Source: Marinobacter sp. 1-4A
GTDB taxonomy: Bacteria > Pseudomonadota > Gammaproteobacteria > Pseudomonadales > Oleiphilaceae
Length of the DNA: 64,000 bases
Reading direction: 5' to 3'
NCBI RefSeq assembly: GCF_016597725.1
Contig: NZ_VCGY01000009.1
Coordinates: 1 to 64,000 of the forward strand
The notes under the pieces are model-generated. The model was not told the DNA's origin and made no database searches. It saw nothing but the letters and a program-made list of their open reading frames with translations. This document shows, piece by piece, positions 34,563 through 44,175 of the stretch. The position numbers and the translations under genes were made by a program. The first letter of the stretch is position 1. Each line of letters opens with the position of its first letter.

Positions 34563-36344
34563 TCAGGCAGCCCAGTGGTCATCTCCCATATCCATCATAC
34601 TGTCCTTTCCGCTTTCGATGTCGCTCAGCAGCCAATGGATTTCCGGTAGCAGCTTTTCAAAATAGAAGCGGGCAGACACAAGTTTGCTTTCGAGCAGAGG
34701 CGTGTTGCCTTCTCCGCTAGCCAGCTGCCGGCTGGCGACGTTGGCCATGCGCGACCACATATAACCGACAACCGTCAGTGCCATCAGGCGCAGGTAGGGT
34801 GTAGCGGCAGCGCCTGCCTGTTCCGGGTCTTTCGGGGCGTTGGTTGCCAACCACATGGTGGCTTTCTCCAGCGCACCCATGGCGCCTTTGAGCTCTTCTC
34901 GATGGGGCGCTTCCGGGTTGTCTTTCAGGTAGCCGGAAAGCACGCCAAAGAGAGTGCGCACAAGCTGTCCACCTTTCAGGCTCAGTTTTCTGCCTACCAA
35001 GTCCATTGCTTGAATGCCGTTTGTGCCTTCGTAGATGCGGGCGATACGGCCATCCCGAACCAGCTGTTCCAGGGGCCAGTCAGTGGTGAAGCCAGAGCCG
35101 CCAAGTACCTGCAGGCCGGTGTTGGCATTGTTGGCACCTTCATCGGTCAGGAATGCTTTAACCACGGGTGTGAGTAGCTGTACCAAGTCATCGGCCGATT
35201 CACGCGCGGACGCGTCCGGATGGGCGACTGAAAGGTCCAGTTGATGCCCGGTGAATAATGCGAGGGCGCGCATGCCTTCGTTCAGAACCTTCTGGCGCAT
35301 CAGCATGCGGCGTACATCCGGGTGCACAATGATGGGATCGGCGGGGCCATTCGGGTTCTTCGGGCCGCTCAAGGAGCGGCTTTGCAGGCGCTCCTTGGCA
35401 AACGCAAGACTCTCCTGATAAGCCATCTCGGCAAGTCCTAGGCCTTGCATGCCAACCATCAAGCGGGCTTCGTTCATCATGGTGAACATGGAACGCATAC
35501 CGTCGTTGGCCTCACCGACCAGCCAGCCTTTAGCACCTTCGAAGTTCATAACGCAGGTGGCAGAACCCTTGATGCCCATTTTGTGCTCTAAGCCGCCGCA
35601 GAACGCGGGGTTGCGCTCACCGGATTCCGGCAGGAACTTGGGTACGATAAACAGGGAAATACCTTTAGTGGTGTCTGGCGCGCCGGGTAGTTTAGCCAGT
35701 ACCAGATGCACAATGTTGTCGGTCAGGTCGTGCTCACCGCCGGTAATCCAGATCTTTGTGCCTTCAATGGCGTAGCTGCCGTCGTCATTTGGTGTGGCGC
35801 GGGTGCGGATCATGCCCAAATCTGTACCACACTGGGGTTCAGTGAGGCACATGGTGCCGGTCCACTCACCGGAAACGAGTTTTTCCAAATACGCTTGTTT
35901 AAGCTCATCAGAACCGTGGGCATACAGCGCGCTGATTGCACCGTGGGTAAGCCCCGGGTACATGCCAAGCGACAGGTTGGTGGAGCACACCATTTCGTCC
36001 ACGACAAACTTCAACGTATGGGGTAGGCCTTGCCCGCTGAATTCCAAGGGCGCGTCCAACGCTGTCCAGCCGCCTTCAACAAACTTCTTGTAAGCCTCTT
36101 TGAAGCCCTCCGGCGTTTTCACTTCGTGAGTGTCCGGGTTGTAGTGGCAGCCTTCACGATCGCCATTTTGGTTGGTTGGCTGAATGACTTCCGCCGCCAG
36201 TTTTCCCGCTTCATCTATGACTGCAGAAATTAGATCCGGTGTGGCATCGGCGTACGTTTCCAGTTCGTGAAGCCGATCGACACCCAATACATCAAACAAC
36301 AGAAAGCGAAGATCATTTGCTGGAGCTTGGTATTGCATGAACAC
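34563..36344 (-). CDS. Acyl-CoA dehydrogenase with C-terminal extension domain
   Basis: A 593-residue flavoprotein of the long acyl-CoA dehydrogenase class that oxidises acyl-CoA in the first step of fatty acid beta-oxidation. Visible parts are the FAD-binding region CLTEPQCGTDLGMIRTRA, KIWITGGEHDL, the substrate/FAD domain QVLGGSGFTTDWPLEQLVRDGRIARIYEGTNGIQ (cited as QVLGGSGFTTDWPLEQ and YEGTNGIQAMDL, which carries the catalytic Glu), and a final domain of about 120 residues with Acyl-CoA_dh_C-type helices. Length matches the roughly 600-residue proteobacterial subfamily. It is monocistronic, with a terminator downstream and a 222-bp divergent region to the SDR gene upstream. A FadL-type transporter gene elsewhere in the window fits fatty-acid use. 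Confidence 0.95.
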   Translation of the reverse strand: MFMQYQAPANDLRFLLFDVLGVDRLHELETYADATPDLISAVIDEAGKLAAEVIQPTNQNGDREGCHYNPDTHEVKTPEGFKEAYKKFVEGGWTALDAPLEFSGQGLPHTLKFVVDEMVCSTNLSLGMYPGLTHGAISALYAHGSDELKQAYLEKLVSGEWTGTMCLTEPQCGTDLGMIRTRATPNDDGSYAIEGTKIWITGGEHDLTDNIVHLVLAKLPGAPDTTKGISLFIVPKFLPESGERNPAFCGGLEHKMGIKGSATCVMNFEGAKGWLVGEANDGMRSMFTMMNEARLMVGMQGLGLAEMAYQESLAFAKERLQSRSLSGPKNPNGPADPIIVHPDVRRMLMRQKVLNEGMRALALFTGHQLDLSVAHPDASARESADDLVQLLTPVVKAFLTDEGANNANTGLQVLGGSGFTTDWPLEQLVRDGRIARIYEGTNGIQAMDLVGRKLSLKGGQLVRTLFGVLSGYLKDNPEAPHREELKGAMGALEKATMWLATNAPKDPEQAGAAATPYLRLMALTVVGYMWSRMANVASRQLASGEGNTPLLESKLVSARFYFEKLLPEIHWLLSDIESGKDSMMDMGDDHWAA

Positions 36345-36566
36345 TCTCCTTAAACGGCCTCAAAGTGGCCTTGATAGCTGATGGATCTAATTGGCCCTTA
36401 TCGGGGCCGTCTCTGGACGTAACAGCAGGCTGCGGCTTGGGAGCCGTAGCCTGTAATTGATGTCAGTGCCTTTTCATACGACTGTTTTAATTTTGTGGTT
36501 CACTGGTTGATGGGGTCTGGTTTGGCAAATATTCGTATATCGTTGAAACGGACATGGAGAGGCAAT

Positions 36567-37322
36567 ATGAAGCGAATACTTGTGGCTGGGGTATCGGGTG
36601 CCATCGGCGGTGCTCTGGCGGCAGCACTTTTGGCCCGCGATGAGGAATCGGGCGAGAAATCGATAGTAATCGGGCTTTGTCGCGACCCATTGGTAGTATC
36701 TGAGCCTCTGCGCAGTCACAGTCGGTTAACGCTGTTGGTCTGGAATGCAGAAGATGAACGGTCGCCAGAAGCCGTCGTGAAGGCGCTTGAAAAACTCGTT
36801 CCGGCTGAAAACGGCTTAGATGCGTTCATATACGCTGCTGGCCTGCTTCATGATGGAGCCTTATTTCCCGAAAAGCGTTTGGAAGAGCTTCAGGCGAGCA
36901 GTTTGGCCAGAGCTTTTGCGGTGAATGCGACGGGTTTTGCTTTGCTGGCTCAGGCACTTCTGCCTTGGTTTAGGCATCGCGACTTTAAACGTATGGTCGC
37001 TATATCAGCGAAGGTTGGTTCCATAGAGGATAATCATTTGGGTGGCTGGTATGCGTACCGAAGTTCGAAAGCGGCTTTAAATATGCTGGTGCGCACCCTG
37101 TCGGTGGAGCTGCCCCGGCGCTGCAAGCCCATTGCTTGCGTGGCGTTGCACCCGGGAACAACCGATTCAGCGCTGAGCGAACCTTTCAGGCAGTCCCTAG
37201 CTCAACTTCAGGTGCACAGTGCTATCGAAACAGCCGAAAACCTACTGTCAGTTATAGAAAAGCTAACGCCGGAGGATAATGGCCGTTTCGTGAGCTGGGA
37301 TGGGTCATCGCTGCCTTGGTAA
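36567..37322 (+). CDS. Short-chain dehydrogenase/reductase (CsgA-like)
   Basis: A 251-residue SDR. The Rossmann motif is VAGVSGAIGGALAAALL near the N-terminus (GxxGxxG), YAAGLLHDGALFPEK is the NNAG-like region, and the active site is YRSSKAAL (Tyr-x-x-x-Lys) after AISAKVGS with the Ser. The start is ATG 36567 after GAGAGG; the frame runs further upstream from GTG 36495 without a signal. It is convergent with the ECF sigma/ChrR pair. SDR genes of this kind are often found beside rpoE-chrR in marine gammaproteobacteria (remembered), where the set belongs to a photo-oxidative stress response, so that link is likely but not shown. Confidence 0.92.
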   Translation: MKRILVAGVSGAIGGALAAALLARDEESGEKSIVIGLCRDPLVVSEPLRSHSRLTLLVWNAEDERSPEAVVKALEKLVPAENGLDAFIYAAGLLHDGALFPEKRLEELQASSLARAFAVNATGFALLAQALLPWFRHRDFKRMVAISAKVGSIEDNHLGGWYAYRSSKAALNMLVRTLSVELPRRCKPIACVALHPGTTDSALSEPFRQSLAQLQVHSAIETAENLLSVIEKLTPEDNGRFVSWDGSSLPW

Positions 37323-37345
37323 CAGGCAGCAATTGGCAAATAAAC

Positions 37346-37984
37346 TCAGCGTATAAAAGGATTCAGCATGCGGGTAAACGTTCCGGTCAGCTTGACCGGG
37401 GCGCTTAATACAGAAAGCGTGATGCAGTCTTCACAGCCCACAGCGACAGGCTTGTGCTCGTCTTGGTCGGTCAGAACGACAAAGTCCCACTGGTTAAAAA
37501 CACCTTTCTGATCGGCAAAAGCACCCTGCAACACTATGGTTGTTTCCGTTCCGCGATGGGTGTGGGCCGGTGCCTTGCCTCCTGCTCCCAGCTTCTGCAG
37601 AACAACCTGCTCCTTCTGGCCCGGAAACTTTTCAGTAATATCCAACACGCTGACATCGCCTAGCTGCCGTTTCCAGGGTAAGTTATTGATATCTTCACCC
37701 AGCAGTTTTTGCAGTAGGCTAATCTTCGGGACTACTTTTGCGGGTTGTTCTGGCGCAGGAGTGCTGTCTATTTTTGCGAGAATATCGTCAAACATAGTCT
37801 CGGAAACGCTGACTTTTGGCTGCTGCTCCATCATCACGGCGCCCAGACTGTCGAGCGTGTCGACTCGGCTGCGGCAATGGGTGCATTTGTCGAGATGGAG
37901 ACGAATGCACAGGGCGTGAGGCTCGCTCAAGTTGCCCGCACTGTACTCCATCAGGCTCAGGCTATCGGGGTGATGCCGTGTCAT
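37346..37984 (-). CDS. chrR: ChrR-type anti-sigma factor with cupin domain
   Basis: A 212-residue zinc-binding anti-sigma factor. The N-terminal ZAS domain has His30, Cys34 and Cys37 (HLDKCTHC) and an upstream His (4 or 5) as ligands; the C-terminal half (about 95-200) is a cupin with LGAGGKAPAHTHRGTET, a metal-binding HxH pattern. In Rhodobacter ChrR holds its sigma factor inactive until singlet oxygen is sensed. The start overlaps the stop of the sigma gene by 4 bp, so both are made together. It is convergent with the SDR gene, 23 bp away. Confidence 0.94.
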   Translation of the reverse strand: MTRHHPDSLSLMEYSAGNLSEPHALCIRLHLDKCTHCRSRVDTLDSLGAVMMEQQPKVSVSETMFDDILAKIDSTPAPEQPAKVVPKISLLQKLLGEDINNLPWKRQLGDVSVLDITEKFPGQKEQVVLQKLGAGGKAPAHTHRGTETTIVLQGAFADQKGVFNQWDFVVLTDQDEHKPVAVGCEDCITLSVLSAPVKLTGTFTRMLNPFIR

Positions 37985-38628
37985 ACATTCTGATCCTGCA
38001 AAATCACTTTCAATTTGCTCAGCGCAAGGCGTACCCGGCTCTTCACTGTACCGAGAGGAATGTTTAATTCGTCAGCCACCATCTGGTGCGACTTTTGCTC
38101 CATATATACCTTGGCAATAACCGTAATTTGATCTTCTGGCAACTGGCTCAGAGATTCCCGCACTCGGCGCTCAGACATAAGGCGGTGCAGTGAGGTTACG
38201 GGCTGGTTGTCGTCTTCACCGGGAATTTGCCACAAATCTTCGGTTTCTACCGGCATTTCGGCGCTGGTGCGACGCATTTTTCGCAGCATATCGATGCGCT
38301 GATTACGTGCAATGGTGAAAATCCAAGTAGAAGCTGCGGCTTTTTGCCAGTCGTACAGGCAGGCCCGGCGCCAGATAGAGACGAATACTTCCTGAACCAA
38401 CTCTTCCGCATGGCTGGCCATACCGTTCGCCATGGCGTAGTACTTGAGTTGCGGCGCGAAGTGCTCAAACAAAGAATGATAGGCTTGGCGATCCTGTTCT
38501 TTCCCCACCTTCACCAACAACTGGCTCCAAGGGTCCTTTCGGCCCTCGGCTCGTGCTGGCTTTTGATCCAGTGTGGTCACCGGACGCTCCTTGACAGTCG
38601 CATGGTTTATATTCGTTACCTTATTCAT
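37981..38628 (-). CDS. rpoE: ECF sigma factor, RpoE type
   Basis: A 215-residue extracytoplasmic-function sigma factor of the ECF11 type paired with ChrR. Region 2 (about 50-120) contains ELVQEVFVSIWRRACLYD and STWIFTIARNQRIDMLR; region 4 (about 155-205) contains LPEDQITVIAKVYMEQKSH and IPLGTVKSRVRLALSKLK (helix-turn-helix). No region 3. ATG 38628 is chosen over GTG 38637. Probable regulon: own operon, the SDR gene and membrane-lipid or DNA repair genes outside this window. Such factors often control themselves, but I do not see a clear promoter box in the 80 bp upstream. Confidence 0.95.
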   Translation of the reverse strand: MNKVTNINHATVKERPVTTLDQKPARAEGRKDPWSQLLVKVGKEQDRQAYHSLFEHFAPQLKYYAMANGMASHAEELVQEVFVSIWRRACLYDWQKAAASTWIFTIARNQRIDMLRKMRRTSAEMPVETEDLWQIPGEDDNQPVTSLHRLMSERRVRESLSQLPEDQITVIAKVYMEQKSHQMVADELNIPLGTVKSRVRLALSKLKVILQDQNV

Positions 38629-38716
38629 TCTATGCACTCGCCCCGGGTTTGTCAGTTCTGTTACTTACGGGCGCTTTGTCAGTGCGGATCAGCCGGTCAA
38701 CAAAGAAAGTTCTAGG

Positions 38717-40627
38717 TTATTCTTCGAGGTAGGTGTAACCCTCAAGCCCAGCGGCCAGCTCTTCCAGAAGGCTTGTTTGTATGTCTTGCGGCAAACTGCT
38801 TGCTGTAAATTTGTTGCGGTAGGCTTGCAGTAGAGTTTTGGGCTCGAAATTAACATACCTGAGTACATGGGCGACCGTGTCACCGATAATAGGAGCGCTG
38901 GTATCGTAGCCTCCGGCGTTGTTCAGGCGCACATCCACCGAATGGGTGTCACCAAACAGGTTGTGCATGTCGCCCAAAATTTCTTGATAGGCCCCGGTCA
39001 TGAAAAAGCCCATCAGTAAGGGCTCGCCGGGTACTTCTTCTGGCAGTGGTAACGTAGTTTCCGTGCCCTGACCATCCACGTAACGGTCGATGCGACCGTC
39101 TGAATCGCAGGTGATATCTTGAATCACCGCGCGCCGGGTCAGTGGGCGGTTCAGGCCGTTTACGGGCATGACCGGGAATATTTGGTCGATGCCCCAAACG
39201 TCAGGCAATGATTGAAACAGCGAGAAATTGACGAACAACTTGGCGGCCAATTTTTCATTCAGCTCATCAATGATTTCACGGTGAGCCCGGCTGTTTTTGT
39301 CGAGCTGGCTCTGCAGTAAACGGCAGCAGCGAATATAGAGTAACTCTGAATCCGCGCGCTCCTGCAAAGAGAGCGTTCCATGGGCAAATTGGCCGTGTAC
39401 ATCTGCCATGGCGTGCAACACATCGTGGTAGATTTCAGCCAACGAGCGCGGGGACTCAGGGTCTTCCAGACTTTCCAAGTCGCGCCATAGATCTTGTAGC
39501 GGGGCTGGAGCATCCTGCATAGGCTGCTTGGTGGGGCGCTCTTCCGGCTCTTCGTGGTCAATCACATTCGTTACCAACACTGAGTGGTGCGCCGTCAGTG
39601 CTCGGCCGGATTCACTGATCAGGTCTGGGTGCGGAAGCTTGTAGCGATCACACTCAGCTTGTAATACGTGCACGACGTTGTAGGCATATTCATGCATGCT
39701 GTAGTTCATCGAGCAGGCGCTACGGGAGCGCGTGCCTTCATAATCAACGCCAAGGCCGCCACCGATATCAACCGTATTCACCGGGGCACCCATGTGGCGC
39801 AGTTCGCTGTAAAAGCGCGCGCATTCCCGCAATCCGGTCTGGATATCGCGAATGTTGGCGATCTGCGAACCGAGATGAAAGTGCAGAAGCTGAAGTGTAT
39901 CCAGTGCATTGGCTTTGCGTAGGGTATTAACAACATCCAAAACCTGACTGGCCGACAACCCAAACTTGGATTTTTCACCGCCGGTATTCTGCCAGTTACC
40001 TTTGCCGATGGTGGCAAGACGAACTCGTACACCAATCAGCGGAGAAACCTCCAGCTTTTTAGCTTCCTCAAGGATAAGCGGCAACTCAGACTGTTTTTCC
40101 ACCACAATAAACACTCTGTGGCCTAACTTTTGGCCAATCAGCGCCAGCCGGATGTATTCCCTATCCTTGTAACCGTTGCAAACGATGACCGAACCCGATT
40201 GCTTGGCCAGAGCGAGTACCGCCATCAGCTCGGGCTTGCTGCCAGCTTCCAAACCAATTTGCTTATTACTGGCTGCAGGCTCTGCCGCGATCAACTCTTC
40301 AACTACCCGGCGCTGTTGGTTTACCTTGATGGGATAGACAGCCGTGTATTGCCCTTTATAGCTATGCTCTGCGGCCACTTTGTTAAACGCGTTGCACAGT
40401 TTATTTACCCGGTCATGAAGGATGTCCGTAAAGCGGATTAGCACAGGCAGTTGAAGCCCGGAGTCCACCAGAGACCGAGTAAGTTCCGGCAGATTGATCT
40501 CTGCCTCGCTCTTGCCACGGTTTGGCCGGATAACAACTTCACCCTCCGGGTTAACGCCAATGTAGCCATCGCTCCATTGGGTAATGTTGTAAATCTTGTG
40601 GGCCGGGGAGGCGTTGGGGTTGCTCAT
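38717..40627 (-). CDS. speA: Biosynthetic arginine decarboxylase
   Basis: A 636-residue PLP enzyme of the fold III group that makes agmatine from arginine, the entry to putrescine and spermidine. The N-terminal YNITQWSDGYIGVNPEGEV is characteristic; VYPIKVNQQRRVVEEL holds the PLP lysine, FHLGSQIANIRDIQTGL and VDIGGGLGVDYEGTRS the PLP phosphate region, and SESGRALTAHHSVLVTNV lies in the middle domain. The C-terminal domain ends with the helical DIQTSLLEELAAGLEG part. Length is standard. It is divergent from the spermidine synthase gene with about 200 bp between the starts, so the two polyamine genes share a control region. Confidence 0.97.
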   Translation of the reverse strand: MSNPNASPAHKIYNITQWSDGYIGVNPEGEVVIRPNRGKSEAEINLPELTRSLVDSGLQLPVLIRFTDILHDRVNKLCNAFNKVAAEHSYKGQYTAVYPIKVNQQRRVVEELIAAEPAASNKQIGLEAGSKPELMAVLALAKQSGSVIVCNGYKDREYIRLALIGQKLGHRVFIVVEKQSELPLILEEAKKLEVSPLIGVRVRLATIGKGNWQNTGGEKSKFGLSASQVLDVVNTLRKANALDTLQLLHFHLGSQIANIRDIQTGLRECARFYSELRHMGAPVNTVDIGGGLGVDYEGTRSRSACSMNYSMHEYAYNVVHVLQAECDRYKLPHPDLISESGRALTAHHSVLVTNVIDHEEPEERPTKQPMQDAPAPLQDLWRDLESLEDPESPRSLAEIYHDVLHAMADVHGQFAHGTLSLQERADSELLYIRCCRLLQSQLDKNSRAHREIIDELNEKLAAKLFVNFSLFQSLPDVWGIDQIFPVMPVNGLNRPLTRRAVIQDITCDSDGRIDRYVDGQGTETTLPLPEEVPGEPLLMGFFMTGAYQEILGDMHNLFGDTHSVDVRLNNAGGYDTSAPIIGDTVAHVLRYVNFEPKTLLQAYRNKFTASSLPQDIQTSLLEELAAGLEGYTYLEE

Positions 40628-40831
40628 GGCTGCTGTCCTTCTGGAAAAGCTGGGGCCGGGCAGGCCGACTCAATGGCTGGTATTGTAGGGCTTGACCTTG
40701 GCACCTGAAAGGCTTGAAGAGTGTTGATTGCAGCAAACCGCAACAATTGCCAACAAAGACTTTGGCTGTTTGCTTGGCACCTCTACAATACGCCTTTTGA
40801 GCATAGCACCCAGACTTCTCAGGAGAGCACC

Positions 40832-41713
40832 ATGACAACGCTGAACAACCATTGGTTTACCGAGATTTTTCAGGATCAGGGGACGGCATTCTCCCTGCAG
40901 GTGAAAAAGAAACTGCATGAAGAGCAAACGCCGTTTCAGAAGCTGGAAATCTACGAAACCGAAACCTTCGGCAATTTGATGGTGTTAGACGGCTGCGTGA
41001 TGCTGACCACCCGAGACAACTTCCTCTACCATGAGATGATGACGCACCCTGCGCTCTTCACCCATAAAAATCCAAAGAAGGTTGTGATTGTTGGCGGTGG
41101 CGACTGCGGTACATTGAAAGAAGTGTTAAAGCATCCCGGTGTGGAAGAAGCTTGGCAGGTTGAAATCGACGAGCGGGTTACCCGCATGTCTGAGGAGTAC
41201 TTCCCCGAGTTGTGTGAATCCAACGACGACCCAAGGGCCAACTTCTTCTTTGGAGATGGGATTCAGTGGATGCGGGAAGTGGACCCCGGCAGCATCGACA
41301 TTCTTATCATTGATAGCACCGACCCGGTTGGCCCGGCCGAAGGCTTGTTCGCGCTGGATTTTTACCGCGACGCCATGCTGGCGCTGGGTGAGGGCGGAAT
41401 TATCGTGCAGCAGAGCGAATCGCCACTGTTGCACACCGACACCATCATAAAAGACATTCACGGCGACATGCGCAAAGCTGGCTTCGATCACGTGCAAACC
41501 TTGCCATTCCCTCAGCCTGTTTATCCTACCGGCTGGTGGAGTTGTACCATGGCCAGCAAAGACAACCCAATAAAGTACTTCCGTGAAGACGATGCAAACA
41601 ACCGACCCTTCGTAACCCGGTACTATAACGTTGGCACCCATCACGGTGCCTTGGCTATGCCGCAGTTTATGATTGATGCATTGGAAGACGAGGTTCGGCC
41701 GAGCGAGGGTTAA
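40832..41713 (+). CDS. speE: Spermidine synthase
   Basis: A 293-residue aminopropyltransferase that moves the propylamine group of decarboxylated S-adenosylmethionine to putrescine. VVIVGGGDCGTLKEVLKHPG is the nucleotide-binding loop, LIIDSTDPVGPAEGLFALDFY has the conserved Asp-Ser/Thr-x-Asp active site (IDSTDP), and QSESPLLHTD follows. The start is ATG 40832 (MTTLNNHWFTE) after AGGAGAG; a longer frame from TTG 40721 has no signal. It ends in a strong hairpin. It needs S-adenosylmethionine decarboxylase, which is not in the window. Confidence 0.96.
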   Translation: MTTLNNHWFTEIFQDQGTAFSLQVKKKLHEEQTPFQKLEIYETETFGNLMVLDGCVMLTTRDNFLYHEMMTHPALFTHKNPKKVVIVGGGDCGTLKEVLKHPGVEEAWQVEIDERVTRMSEEYFPELCESNDDPRANFFFGDGIQWMREVDPGSIDILIIDSTDPVGPAEGLFALDFYRDAMLALGEGGIIVQQSESPLLHTDTIIKDIHGDMRKAGFDHVQTLPFPQPVYPTGWWSCTMASKDNPIKYFREDDANNRPFVTRYYNVGTHHGALAMPQFMIDALEDEVRPSEG

Positions 41714-41720
41714 GCAAAAA

Positions 41721-41740
41721 GGGGCGCCATTTGGCGCCCC
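41721..41740. terminator. Bidirectional terminator between speE and amtB
   Basis: GGGGCGCCA and TGGCGCCCC pair perfectly with a two-base loop. A five-A run before the stem becomes a T tract on the minus strand, so the hairpin serves amtB well and speE to some degree. Confidence 0.9.
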
Positions 41741-41763
41741 TCTGATTGCTGGTAAAGCCTGTA

Positions 41764-43032
41764 TCACTTCCCGGTTACAAACTCCGGATAGGCCTCCATT
41801 CCACACTCGGAAAGGTCCACGCCCTCGTACTCCTCTTCTTGGCTGACCCTCACGCCCATTACGGCTTTGATAATGCCCCAGACCAGCAAGCTCGCAAGGA
41901 ATACCCAAACAAAGATGGTTGCAGCGCCAATCAACTGCCCGCTGAAGGTTGCGCCGTCATTGGTGACCGGTACCAGCATCAACCCCAGGAAGCCGCACAC
42001 GCCGTGAGCCGAGATAGCGCCCACAGGGTCATCGATGCGCAGCTTGTCCAGAAAGATAATGCTGAAAACAACGGCTATGCCGCCCAAACCACCCCAGACG
42101 GTTGCAATCAAAGCGCTGGGTGTAGATGGCTCGGCGGTGATAACCACAAGGCCCGCGATAGCGCCGTTGAGGAGCATGGTCAGGTCTGCTTTACCGAAGA
42201 GCATACGGCCAGTTATCAGCGCGGCTATAGCACCGCCGGCGGCTGCCGCGTTGGTATTGAGGAACACCATGGCAACAGAGTTGGCGCTGGCGATATCACC
42301 CAGTTTCAGGACAGATCCGCCGTTAAAGCCGAACCATCCCATCCAAAGGATAAAGGTACCCAGTGCCGCTAGAGGCAAGTTAGCACCGGGGATGGCGCGA
42401 ATTTCGCCGTTGGGGCCATATTTGCCTTTCCGGGCTCCGAGCAAAATGACGCCCGCAAGTGCCGCGGCCGCACCGGCCATGTGAACAATACCGGAACCGG
42501 CAAAGTCGCTGAAACCAAGATCACCAAGGTTGTACAGCCCAAAGACATCCTTTCCGCCCCAGGTCCACGAACCTTCGAGCGGGTAGATGACACCGGTCAT
42601 TACGACGGCGAAGGCGAGGAATGCCCAGAGCTTCATGCGTTCAGCAACAGCGCCGGATACGATCGACATGGCTGTCGCTACAAACACTACTTGAAAGAAG
42701 AAGTCTGACGCGGCGGAATAGATCGAGCCCCCTTCAAAGCCATCTTCTCGGGCCGCAAACTCCCCAAGAACGGCCGTAGCATCCGTCTGCTCAATGCCAC
42801 TTAGTAGAAGGGTTCCGTCGTACATGATGGCGTAGCCGCATACCAAATACATGGTGCAGGCTATGGCATAAAGTGCGACGTTTTTGGTGAGGATTTCGGT
42901 GGTGTTTTTAGCTCTTACCAGCCCGGATTCGAGCATGGCAAATCCCGCGGCCATCCACATAACTAATGCGCCGCACATCAAAAAATAAAAGGTATCTATT
43001 GCATATTGCAAGTGAAAAACATTGCTTTCCAT
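41764..43032 (-). CDS. amtB: Ammonium transporter AmtB
   Basis: A 422-residue integral membrane protein with about 11 helices that conducts ammonium across the inner membrane. GSWTWGGKDVFGLYNLGDLGFSDFAGSGIVHMAG (cited as its parts FSDFAGSGIVHM and GGWTW-like GSWTWGG) and GAISAHGVCGFLGLMLV carry the two pore histidines, and WMGWFGFNGGS is also conserved. ATG 43032 follows GGAGGG; the upstream TTG at 43050 adds six residues without need. It is downstream of glnK in one operon, where uridylylation-controlled GlnK plugs the channel when nitrogen is plentiful. Confidence 0.96.
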   Translation of the reverse strand: MESNVFHLQYAIDTFYFLMCGALVMWMAAGFAMLESGLVRAKNTTEILTKNVALYAIACTMYLVCGYAIMYDGTLLLSGIEQTDATAVLGEFAAREDGFEGGSIYSAASDFFFQVVFVATAMSIVSGAVAERMKLWAFLAFAVVMTGVIYPLEGSWTWGGKDVFGLYNLGDLGFSDFAGSGIVHMAGAAAALAGVILLGARKGKYGPNGEIRAIPGANLPLAALGTFILWMGWFGFNGGSVLKLGDIASANSVAMVFLNTNAAAAGGAIAALITGRMLFGKADLTMLLNGAIAGLVVITAEPSTPSALIATVWGGLGGIAVVFSIIFLDKLRIDDPVGAISAHGVCGFLGLMLVPVTNDGATFSGQLIGAATIFVWVFLASLLVWGIIKAVMGVRVSQEEEYEGVDLSECGMEAYPEFVTGK

Positions 43033-43101
43033 AGGAAGCCCTCCGCACAAGGCACTTCAGAGTGATTTTTTTGCGTTGGTTGTTAATGGATCAGAGCTGA
43101 A

Positions 43102-43587
<486 letters not shown>

Positions 43588-43642
43588 TCAATATCTTGGT
43601 TGGGTTCGGCTTTGGCTTTGCATAAAGCGGAGAGCCGGTTCG

Positions 43643-43660
43643 TGCACCAAGATAGGGCGC
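43643..43660 (-). promoter_or_regulatory. Candidate NtrC enhancer site upstream of glnK
   Basis: TGCACC (43643-43648) and GGGCGC (43655-43660) resemble the two halves of an NtrC site (TGCACC-N5-GGTGCA), with a one-base shift in the second half. It lies about 80 to 90 bp upstream of the sigma-54 -24 element. The rest of the 390-bp gap between glnK and ubiK holds no gene that I can support. Confidence 0.45.
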
Positions 43661-43830
43661 CATGCAGCCCCTTGAGCCACATCGGAGCAGACCGAAAGGC
43701 TATGAGGGTCACAATGATGCTCACCGCGCCTAGTATGGCAGGGCTAGCGGTGTGATACACTCCTGCAAACCGGTCACGGCACGTGTCTTTTGGCCGAAAC
43801 CGCACATTATTTTAATCAATGAGGTGATGA

Positions 43831-44085
43831 GTGAAAGGTCCACAGGATATTTTCGCACAGCTACAAGGTCAGTTTGGGCAATTTGTTCCGGATATGGCCA
43901 GAGCGGCCCGGGATGATTTTGAAACTCAGGCCCGCGCGACCGTTATGTCGGTTTTGTCCCGCCTGGAATTAGTAACCCGCGATGAGTTTGATGCCCAACA
44001 AGCGGTGCTTATGAAAACCCGCGAAAAGGTAGAAGCATTGGAGAAAAGAGTTGCTGAGCTGGAGAAAGCTACGAAAGCCCAGTAA
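43831..44085 (+). CDS. ubiK: Ubiquinone accessory factor UbiK (BMFP family)
   Basis: An 84-residue coiled-coil protein of the YqiC/BMFP family. The N-terminal part is an amphipathic segment that binds lipid; residues 45-82 are a trimeric coiled coil ending in VEALEKRVAELEKATKAQ. In E. coli and Salmonella it helps the UbiJ-centred complex make ubiquinone. The start is GTG 43831 with GAGGTGA just upstream. In pseudomonads this gene also lies between glnK-amtB and the comM gene. Confidence 0.93.
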   Translation: MKGPQDIFAQLQGQFGQFVPDMARAARDDFETQARATVMSVLSRLELVTRDEFDAQQAVLMKTREKVEALEKRVAELEKATKAQ

Positions 44086-44175
44086 AGCAGAGACATTCAC
44101 CGGCAGGATGCCGGAGTCCGGCTTGCCGATGTGTTTCGGCTTGCCGCAGCCATTCAAAAACCATGGAAGGTTATT

